DNA of 64,000 nt, taken from contig OY540813.1 of the NCBI GenBank assembly GCA_961205875.1, forward strand, positions 26,445,001-26,509,000, in the 5' to 3' direction. This DNA comes from Sialis fuliginosa. Its lineage: Eukaryota > Arthropoda > Insecta > Megaloptera > Sialidae. The position numbers and the translations under genes are program-made. Shown here in pieces: positions 32,692 through 41,040 of the stretch (the first letter of the stretch is position 1; each line of letters begins with the position of its first letter). Under the pieces are notes generated by a model. It was given only the letters and a program-made list of their open reading frames with translations, ran no database searches and was not told where the DNA came from.

Positions 32692-33315
32692 AGGGTGGAG
32701 TGAAAACATTTTTTTTTTTTGGAATCTTCGAAACGCTATATGCGCAAAATGTGCATTTGTATATCCTTAAAACACCTACCAAAGGAATTTGTAATTGGAT
32801 ATCATCCTAAGGTTCCTAAATGATTTTCTTTATTAGAAAAAAACATAATTCTTTGGGCATTATATCTCGGTAACGGGGTAAGATATTTGAATGCGCAATA
32901 GTTTAAATTAAAGAGCAATCCAGTGTCTTTAAAATAATATGTAACTGTAATTTTTTTTTATAGTTAATCATTTTTTTTTAAATGATGTTTATTTTTTGGT
33001 TATTTTTATAAAAATAATCTTATTTTGAGAGCATTTTTCAAACGATTAACTATAATAAATGTTTGAGTGTTATATATCATTTTAAAGGTACTGAATGTCT
33101 CTTTAATTTAAACTATTGCGCATTCAAATATCTTACCCCGTTACCGAGATATAATACCCAAAGAATTATGTTTTTTTCTAATAAAGAAAATCATTTTGAA
33201 ACCTCAGGATGATATCCAATTACAAATTCCTTTGGTAGGTGTTTTAAGGATATACAAATGCACATTTTGCGCATATAGCGTTTCGAAAAAAAGAAAAAAA
33301 ATTTCACTCCACCCT
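32692..33315. mobile_element. 624-bp Mutator-like fold-back with 10-bp target duplication
   Basis: The ends are AGGGTGGAGTGAAA and TTTCACTCCACCCT, flanked by the perfect 10-bp direct repeat ACTGTAGAAT (32682-32691 and 33316-33325). The arms of about 270 bp match closely: 'CGCTATATGCGCAAAATGTG', 'CACCTACCAAAGGAATTTG', 'CTCGGTAACGGGGTAAGATA' and 'GAATGCGCAATAGTTTAAAT' all recur inverted. The loop is about 80 bp. Long terminal repeats with a 9-10 bp duplication are the signature of Mutator-like (MULE) elements. No coding capacity, so it is a non-autonomous fold-back. The intact duplication implies a fairly recent insertion. Confidence 0.88.
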
Positions 33316-33405
33316 ACTGTAGAATCTGTTATTTCAGTTTGAAATAGTTTAAATAACAATGTTTAATTAATTAAATTACTGACGAATCAGTGAATAACCT
33401 CTCAC

Positions 33406-33612
33406 CATGGGCGCCGGGAGGGGGGTGCAAGGAGGTGCACTTGCACCCACCTGTCCAAAAAGAAAAAACATGAAAAAATTAAGAAATACAATTTTTATTT
33501 TAAAATTCACTCTTTGAAGTCGCCTTGGTTGTTGTCCAAATATTAAATGTACCTGATGATTGGTATTATCAGTCTTGCGCTTTTTGCACAAATATCGTCT
33601 TATGTCGTTCAT
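33406..33612 (-). pseudogene. Possible hAT transposase amino end
   Basis: A minus-strand frame starts at 33612 with MNDIRRYLCKKRKTDN, then loses similarity and runs into the terminal repeat. Many hAT proteins of the ZMYM1-like group begin with a short 'DIR.FF.KKRK' peptide like this. If correct, only the first ~16 residues remain and the BED/TTF zinc finger, catalytic core and dimerisation domain are absent. The minus frame at 33569-33844 shows no domain. Assignment is tentative. Confidence 0.35.
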
Positions 33613-34367
33613 TATTTAAAAAAAATAACCCACACGTATTAGACCAAGAGCTTGCTGCAAAAAAACTAGCATATCGAGTAACAGGGTAAAATGTTTTTGA
33701 AATGTTAGTACCCAAAGCGATCATGAGAAAAATCATTTTGTACCTGGCTGGAACTTGTGAAAACATTTTTAGCCGTCCCCTCTTCCGGAAAATTTTTTGT
33801 ACAGCAATTATACCAATAAAGTAACAGTTTGAAATCACTGCCAAAATTTAGTATTTCTAAAGTTATATAAAAAAAAATATTTGTGCCTTATTAAATCTTA
33901 TTGTAATATTTTGGCACAAAACTTTTTAAATTTTTTTGACTCATTACTATACCAATCGAGTAACAGCTTCAATCTATAACCAAATGAAATTTTATATATT
34001 TTTTTATTGAAAAATACATTTGTGCCATGTCACTGCCTGTTAGAAATGCCTGGCATAATTTTTTTTATTTTTCTCTAAGGTTATAGCCAGGTAAGCATAC
34101 AAAATCGGCCTTTGTATAAATTTGGCTGATTTTTTTTTGGAAGTCACATTCTATGCAACTTTCAACCTTACCAAATATTAGCTTCCGAAAAAATATAGTT
34201 TTCGAAAAAAACAATTTTTTTCAACCACCAGAGGCGTGATTATTCTCACAGGCGAAGATGCGTTCCACAGATGCATATTGAAATACCCGCGTGATATGAA
34301 TTTTAAATAAATTTAATTTTATATACCTAGAAGCACCCCCCTGAAAGAAATCCTGCCGGCGCCCATG
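33406..34367 (-). mobile_element. 962-bp hAT element remnant with 8-bp target duplication
   Basis: The ends CATGGGCGCCGG and CCGGCGCCCATG are flanked by CCTCTCAC on both sides (33398-33405 and 34368-34375). An 8-bp duplication and a CA(G/T)GGGCGCCGG terminus are hAT hallmarks. 'CCTGCCGGCGCCCATG' with 'GGGGGTGCTTCTAGG' on the minus strand is a known style of hAT end. A fragment of the same inner sequence (34080-34230) recurs at 40445-40595. Too short for a complete hAT gene. Confidence 0.85.
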
Positions 34368-34375
34368 CCTCTCAC

Positions 34376-34827
34376 TAAGGGAAGCATATTTCCAAATTAA
34401 ATATAAAGCATCGACTATTCAGAAAAATTAATAATTAATAACAATCTAACATGAGTTGTATAAATTCTAAATATTATATTATAGGGTATATGTAATTGAA
34501 CTATTTTACAGCACTAATGTATCAACCCACACAAATATCATTTTTGAGTTATGACTGTAGTTTCATTCAAAATAAAATTTACACTTTTACAAAAAACAGC
34601 TCATTGGTATAATAAATGTATTTAAATTATAATTTAACGAGGAATATATGTATAAGTGGACGGCGAAAAAAGTAGATGAATACATTAACTTCAAAGAAAA
34701 TCTTTGTTTCTATTTCAGATCAACCGACTGCTATAATCCTGGGAACCGCATCGAGGGACATGTTTTACGACAGTAGCGCTCGCAGTCGATATATATTCAT
34801 AAAAAAAATTGTAAACATACCTCAATA
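34376..34827. other. AT-rich spacer
   Basis: No feature recognised between the hAT remnant and the next fold-back. 'GACTGCTATAATCCTGGGAA' and 'GGACATGTTTTACGACAG' are unique-looking but short. Confidence 0.4.
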
Positions 34828-34829
34828 TA

Positions 34830-35646
34830 CAGTGCGTTCACGATGAAAGGAACAAATTCGTTTAAAATTCAAGTAATTATTTTGTGCAAAAACGCTCGGA
34901 CCCATCGATTAGTATTTTTAGTTGCGGATTTTTTGACATAAGAAAATTGTATACAGGGTGTCTCAAGAAGAACATACACAGTCATCATTGATTTTTTTAA
35001 ATGGAACATTCTATATATTATGCCGGTGTATTATACGGTATATTCTAAACACTTTTTGTACAACATACCATATCTCTAAAATCAGCGGTTTTCGGAATAA
35101 TGACGTTTGAAAATTGACATTTTGAAATACACACAAGTCAAATAAAATGTTTAAATTGAAAAAATACACCTTGAACATTTTTTTAAAAGCCAACAAAAAC
35201 ATCCTGGTATTGCAAAAAAAACATTGAACTTTTTTCTTTCTTTTATTTTTCCTTTTTTTTCTTTTTTTTTTCTTTTTTCTCTTTTTTTTCTTTTTTTTGC
35301 AATACCAGGTTGTTTTTGTTGGCTTTTAAAAAAATTTTCAAGGTGTTTTTGTTCAATTTAAACATTTTATTTGACTTGTGTGTATTTCAAAATGTCAATT
35401 TTCAAACGTCATTATTCCGAAAACCGCTGATTTTAGAGATATGATATGCTGTATAAAAAGTGGTGGTTGTTCAATTTAAAAAAATCAATGATGACTGCAT
35501 ATGTTTTTCGTAAGACACCCTGTATACAATTTTCTTATGTCAAAAAATTCGCAACTAAAAATACTAATCGACGGGTCCGAGCGTTTTTGCACAAAATAAT
35601 TACCTGAATTTTAAACGAATTTGTTCCTTTCATCGTGAACGCACTG
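34830..35646. mobile_element. 817-bp Tc1/mariner-type fold-back, TA-flanked
   Basis: Ends CAGTGCGTTCACGATGAAAG and its exact inverse, each flanked by TA (34828-34829, 35647-35648). The arms of about 380 bp carry 'AACGCTCGGACCCATCGATT', 'GACATAAGAAAATTGTATAC', 'AGGGTGTCTCAAGAAG', 'CTAAAATCAGCGGTTTTCGG', 'AAAAGCCAACAAAAAC' and 'CCTGGTATTGCAAAAAA', all recurring inverted on the right with modest divergence. CAGTGCGTTC and the TA duplication fit the IS630-Tc1-mariner group. It is a palindromic non-autonomous element. The minus frames 35011-35202 and 35611-35826 are artefacts. Confidence 0.88.
35221..35300 (+). repeat. Polypyrimidine tract at the hairpin centre
   Basis: About 80 nt of almost pure C/T (CTTTTTTT, TTTCTTTTTT words) at the loop of the fold-back. 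It can form triplex-like DNA in principle. It may have grown by slippage at a hairpin tip. Confidence 0.8.
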
Positions 35647-35648
35647 TA

Positions 35649-36639
35649 TATACTTTAGAATAAAATGAAGCTTAATGAAATTAAACAAATAGTTTTTGCG
35701 ACAATAATTCCTAAAATTCGCCTGTTTTTTTCGCCGTCTGCTCATATATTCCTCCTTAACAAAAGCACTTTCTGTAGAATAACACTTTTCAGTTCGGTTG
35801 ATATTAGAATGATTATCATAATACAATATTTTTCAGATTATATTACCTATATACAATTTTTGTAATCTGCTACAATTAAGTGAATAAAATTGAAAATATT
35901 TTATCTATCTTTACAAATAGTCATATTTAAACATTTGGAGGTCTAATGTAAATTATATTTACAAAATAACTTAATTACATTTGAAATAACTATTACTTTT
36001 GTTTGTATTTTAACGACAATCAGAATCGATTTTCGTGGTAGTGTTAAATTATCTTGTTACATTCAGGGCCATTCTTCAGAGACGTCAAGTTTAAATAAAG
36101 TTCAACGAGCGATGAGACCCAAGAGATCCTGGATAATTTGACACGCAATATTACACTGCTTACCCTCGTATAATCGGAGATTTACTATATAAACATATGT
36201 TTGATTGTAAATGTGTAGCTGTGTTTGTGTGGCAGTACAAGTGCGTGTGTGTGTGTGTGTGTGTGCGTGTTGAATCGATAGAAAGAAACGGATTTATGTG
36301 AAGATCAAGATACAAATCGAAGCAAACGACTAGTGTTCCAATGTAATTAGATTTTTACTTTATCTTATGTATATATGTGTATGTGTATACACAATCGATT
36401 TGGGTATTTTACAGATGTAGATAAATCTTATTTCTATAAAAATAAATCAGAACTTTAAATATATACTGCAACGTTTTTGAATATTTAATGTTGAATGAAC
36501 ATAATTTTTCTGATGATGTCATCTTCTAGATAATATAGAAAAGCTAATAAATAAAGAAGAAATTAAAAAATGTATTAATAAGGAATTTATTTGACCAAAT
36601 TTTTTAAATATTATATATTTTAATATTATTAACTGTGCC
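35649..36639. other. AT-rich DNA with one microsatellite
   Basis: No gene seen. (GT)n at 36241-36270. 'CAGAGACGTCAAG' and 'GAGACCCAAGAGATCC' near 36080-36130 are unique-looking. Confidence 0.45.
36241..36270 (+). repeat. GT microsatellite
   Basis: About fourteen GT units, with GC interruptions at each end. Confidence 0.9.
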
Positions 36640-36951
36640 TAGGACTGTACAGGACACACGCCTTAAAAAGGTCTCGTCTCGTTTTTATAACTGAAAATTC
36701 GTCTCGGTCCTGTATTTTTCAAATAACTTTCGATCTCGTCTCCTGAAAATTGAAACAATTCGTCCTATATCTGTGACCAAGTTGAGATTTTATTCTTATG
36801 TAATAAAAAAATAAATTTCGAATAAAACGAATCTAATAGATATTAAAGTGGTATCGTTTCGGTCTCGTCTCATTCTAATCCAAGCCAATCTCATCTCGGC
36901 GTCGATCACGTTTCGAAACTGGGAAAAGTCTCGTCTTGGCATGCAGCCGTA
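36640..36951. mobile_element. 312-bp hAT-like MITE rich in GTCTCGTCT, 8-bp duplication
   Basis: The ends TAGGACTGTA and, reverse-complemented, TACGGCTGCA are flanked by ACTGTGCC on both sides (36632-36639 and 36952-36959). The body is packed with GTCTCGTCT/GTCTCGGTC words. Related segments are at 45075-45152, ending with the same type of terminus, and more doubtfully at 3585-3705. The 8-bp duplication points to hAT. The repeated words are probably internal self-similar sequence, not protein sites. Confidence 0.75.
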
Positions 36952-37168
36952 ACTGTGCCCAAAAGCCTAGATATATAACCATTTCTAACATTAGATAACT
37001 TCACCAATTACAACTCGAAGCTATCATACATTAGTTCAAATTCACGTTTATCATCTGTATATCAAATTGTAAAATTTGTTATGGTAATTGATTCGCTGAA
37101 TATTCCCCTAATAGAATTAGACACAATTAGAGTATCACACACAGAACACACAGATACATACATACATA

Positions 37169-37878
37169 CAGGATTAGTCAAAAGTCAGGGGCGGATGATT
37201 TATTTCTGTAAGCTTTATTTTATTTTAACACAAAAGTTTTTATCACATTTTTTATAGAAAATAATAAAATGTTCTTCAAAAAAGATTCTTTAAAATGTAC
37301 ATGTAACATAGATGAATAAAAAAATAAAACAGTTGGAATACCCCACCCCCTCTTTGCAATTTTAATGATTATTATATATGGATTATCTACAGACCAGACC
37401 CAACTAGCAAACTAAGTTTTATTGATATCATTTAGTGGTTTATCACACACTAATGTTATGCATATATTATTAAAATCTTAGTTTAACAAGTTTTCAAAAA
37501 AATTCAGCACTCACCGCATTTACATTTTTTTAAGTATTTAAAATTGTTACAAAAATATATAAGTAGTACATTTGGAGCCATATGTTGTCTAATAGACTAA
37601 TGGTTTTGAACTTTACTAATAAAAAATTAACCTAATGAAATAAATTGAAAAAACTTTTTTATTATTAAATGGATCACTAATTACTGTCATGTCACTGCAC
37701 AGAGAAAAATACGTCTTTCCAATTATACCAAAATATAATATATACTTGGAAAAAGGTTTCATTAAAGGCGCTTTAATTTCCCATTGGACTTTTATATACA
37801 TACATATATGTATAATATATTTGTTTGATGTAATTGATAGAAAATAAACCACCCGGTCCTTACTTTTGACAAGACCTG
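37169..37878. mobile_element. 710-bp TA-flanked element, mariner-type ends
   Basis: Left end CAGGATTAGTCAAAAGTCAG; right end reverse-complemented CAGGTCTTGTCAAAAGTAAG. Similarity continues to TTTAT over ~35 bp. TA lies directly outside each end (37167-37168, 37879-37880). 'CAGG..TTGTCAAAAGTA' is a mariner-like terminus. No transposase remains; the 89-residue minus frame at 37616-37885 only translates the right end. Confidence 0.7.
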
Positions 37879-37880
37879 TA

Positions 37881-38371
37881 TACATGTATGTTTAATATGT
37901 ATACATATATACACACATGAATACATATACATAATGTACAAGGACTGTTTGTGAGCAATTAAATCCTACAAGTATTTTAATTCTCCTTGTTGGTGGTGTA
38001 TAATTTATTTCTGCGGCAAGGATGTGAAATACGAACAGATATCGGCAATAAATTACACACGCTGGTTTAATTTAACAGAGATTCGTTTTTCTCAATTGAT
38101 TATTTTAGTTTATATATATATATAAGTAAATGTCTTTATTTTCTTTTTTTTTCTTAAGTACTCTCAAAGTTATGTGGAATAATGCTTGTTTTTTTATGTG
38201 GAATTTACTTTGAAATTCTAATTTATATATGTAATATATTATAATTTTTATTACCTATAAGATATCATGAATTTGTCTTATTCAATTTTTAAATTAAAAC
38301 TATTAAAATAAGAATAATGTTTGGCCCTTTAGCCATCGGCACACTTGATTTTTTAAATTTCAACAATTATA
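37881..38371. other. AT-rich spacer, TA and ATG-rich low complexity
   Basis: TATATA/ATACAT runs and no gene. Confidence 0.5.
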
Positions 38372-39212
38372 CAGGATGATTTACAACTAGTGTAAAAAAA
38401 TTAACAATAGATCGAGGATGTAATTTTAAGCAAAAAACCTTATGTGCACCTATGTCCAGAAATTCTTCGTAAGTGAGCTAAAGTCTTTTATACTAAATTA
38501 GTGTTTATTTAATATCTAGAGAACCCATTGTGCTACAGTTATGAAATTTGATACACTAATATGTGATCGATTTCCAGTATCATATAATAATAATTTAGAC
38601 CAAGGGTGTATGAGACCAGTAGGCCCGCCGATTTTTATCAAGTATTTTTTGTTCTTGAATTTGTTCCTGAGTTGAGTTCTTGTAGAATACACAAAAATAT
38701 ACTATGTTCATTTGTCATAAGATCAACCGTTTTCGAAAAATATGGGAAAAAGGAAGTACTGCAGAATTTTACTTAATACGGATGTTTTAAATTACCCAAA
38801 ATCAGTTTACATTTTTGTTCTATAATTAAAAATAAGTTAAAAAGTTAATATAAATATACTTCCTAATACTTATTATCATAGAGTTATAGCCAATTGTATT
38901 ACTGTTACACGTATATTTTCCTAACCTGATTAAAAAATGAAACTACAAATGGCTGCTTGGTGTTAAAAATGCAGTCTTGGAGGTATTTTTATATTAACAT
39001 TCCATCTTAATTTTAATCATAGAACAAGAATATAAACTTATTTTGTGTAATTTGAAGCATCAGTATTAAGTAAAATTCTGCAGTACTTAGATATTTTTCG
39101 AAAACGGTTGATCTTATGACAAATAAACAAAGTATATTTTTGTGTATTTTATATCATATAATCTTCTACAAGTACCCAACTCAGGAACAAATTGAAGAAC
39201 AAAAAAATAAAA

Positions 39213-40160
39213 ATAATAATAATTTTTGTTAAAATAAATAAATAAACAAGTAAATAAACAAACTAAAAAAACAAATAACCAAATAAATAAAATCAAACAA
39301 TTAACAAAAACATAAAATAAAATATCTTTCTTATACCTAACCTAACCTAACCTAACTTAACAGTGAATTGTATACGTGATTCTTTGTTTATTAAAACATT
39401 TCTAACAAACTAACAAGAAAGAACAAAATTAATAATTTTATATTTATATAACAAGTGATTTTTTTTAACGTAATAACTGAAAACGGATGTTTACTCTTGT
39501 AAATTTTTGGATTTTTGAATTATTTTTGAAATAAGAAAAAAATGTTTTAGATAAAAAATGTCGAGTATGTTATTATCTATAATTTATTCCCCATGCATTT
39601 TTTCTCTGTTATGAACCATTTGAATTATAATTAATTTTTTTTTGTTTAAATTCGTTTTTACAAAAAAATGAATAGAACATAAATTATAGATATAAATATT
39701 ACCTACATTTTTTAACTTGACCATTTTTCTCTATTTTGCACTGTTTCAGAGTAATTCGAAAAATTTAAAAATCGACGTAGGTCAACATCCGTATCCGGTT
39801 GAAAGATCGTTTTCAAAAATAGGACGTTTTCTTCCTAGCCAAAAATTAATCTTAAATATAAAATTTCACCCTTCTACGATTTGTCGTATTTGAGTTACAG
39901 CGCTTACAGACAGACAGACAGACAGACGGACACACTGACATCATGGCGAAAATAGTCAGAATGGATTCAGGGAAGGTCAAAATAGATAATTTGAAAAAAA
40001 TCGGCTTCACTATACTTACTTATACTAATGTATATTTCATATACATGGTATAAGAAAGTAAAAAATAAAATAAAATTAAAACAGAACATAAAACAGTTGT
40101 CCAAATGAACTAACAGTTCGATAGACAATATTAAAATTAAAAAAAAAAATAACAAAAAAA
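39213..40160. mobile_element. Insertion inside the fold-back arm
   Basis: About 950 bp lying in an A-rich run of the right arm. It includes an A-rich start, (CCTAA)4, and near its end a block 'TACAGCGCTTACAGACAGAC', '(GACA)n', 'CATGGCGAAAATAGTCAG', 'AATGGATTCAGGGAAGG' of the type found at the ends of many insect repeats (compare 23900 and 55120). A-rich flanks suggest a retroposed piece, but no reverse transcriptase or tRNA head was seen. Confidence 0.5.
39336..39355 (+). repeat. (CCTAA)4, insect telomere-type repeat
   Basis: Four perfect CCTAA units followed by CTTAA. TTAGG/CCTAA is the ancestral insect telomere repeat. Here it is interstitial, inside a transposon insertion, so it is not a chromosome end. 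Confidence 0.75.
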
Positions 40161-40444
40161 TACTTGGTCTCATTGGTCCCATACACCCCTGGTCTAAATT
40201 ATTATTATTTGATACTGGAAATCGATAACACTTATTAATACCAATCCCTGTATCAAATTTCATAACTGTAGCATAATGAGTTCTCTAGATATTAAATAAA
40301 CACTAATTTAGTATAAAAGACTGTAGCTCCCTCACAAAGAATTTCCGGACATAGATTCACATAAGGTTTTTTGCTTAAAATTACATCCTCGTTCTACTGT
40401 TAAATTTTTTTGCACTAGTTGTAAATCAACCTGTACAAAGACTA

Positions 40445-40595
40445 TAACCGAGATAAGCATGCAAAACATGCCTTTGCATTTGGCTAATTTTTTTTGGAAG
40501 TCACATCCTATTTAACTTTTAGCCTAACCAAATATTAGCTTCCAAAAATGTATAGTTTTCGAAAAAAAATTTCCATTTAAAAAAAAAAATATTTT
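40445..40595 (+). mobile_element. Fragment of the 33406-34367 hAT element
   Basis: 'TTGGCTAATTTTTTTTGGAAG', shortened to TTTTTTGGAAGTCACAT, then 'CCAAATATTAGCTTCC' and 'ATAGTTTTCGAAAAAAA' match 34080-34230 in order and orientation. Only this inner part is present. Confidence 0.6.
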
Positions 40596-40977
40596 TTTGA
40601 TAATCTGTCAATCGAATTTAATGATGCTTGTAGTCTTTCATAGAGGTACTTATGACTTATGACTCATCAGAGGTAATTTTATTATGATCCTCTGTACATA
40701 GTAAACCAGAAAAAAAATTTATAAAATTGAAAAAATAAAAACAAAAACACTATGCTGTACTTCTGAGTACAAGATGGTGTTTTTTATCACCATTTTTCAT
40801 AAATTATACCTTGTATGTAGCCAAACAATATATTAAAATCTCAAACTGATTCAAAGGGTATAACTTATATAACATACTTGTATAAATTCGTATGAGGTCG
40901 TATCAGCGTGGCGCGGGCAGACTCTAAGGAGTGCAATTGTCTTAATACTTTTAAAACACCTCTTATTCGTTGCTAAA

Positions 40978-41040
40978 CAGGGTTGGACTAGTCCTGAAGA
41001 ATACCAGGAATTTAACGGGGCCCATGGCCTAACAAAGACA
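40978..41040 (+). mobile_element. hAT-like end fragment
   Basis: CAGGGTTGGACTAGTCCTG followed by 'GAATACCAGG' and 'GGGGCCCATGGCC'. The CAGGG..GGACT start and GGGCCCATGG block are typical of hAT-derived repeats. The right end was not found. Confidence 0.4.

Larger units (their letters stand above)
38372..40433. mobile_element. Large TA-flanked fold-back split by a ~950-bp insertion
   Basis: Ends CAGGATGATTTACAACTAGTG and, reverse-complemented, CAGGTTGATTTACAACTAGTG, flanked by TA on both sides. The left arm runs to about 38790. The right arm is in two pieces, 39066-39212 and 40161-40433, which join in register with the left arm once the intervening DNA is ignored. Landmarks: 'TTCGAAAAATATGGG', 'AACCGTTTTCGAAAAATAT', 'CAGGAACAAATT.AAGAACAA', 'AGACCA..GGTGTATG', 'ATCGATTTCCAGTATCA'. 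About 1.1 kb without the insert. Tc1/mariner-type by end and TA duplication. Confidence 0.8.

Noticed and set aside
37616-37885. 89-residue minus frame as a gene
   Set aside because: Its first residues translate the terminal repeat of the TA-flanked element at 37169-37878; the rest has no domain.
39336-39355. Chromosome end
   Set aside because: Only four CCTAA units, enclosed by transposon sequence on both sides.
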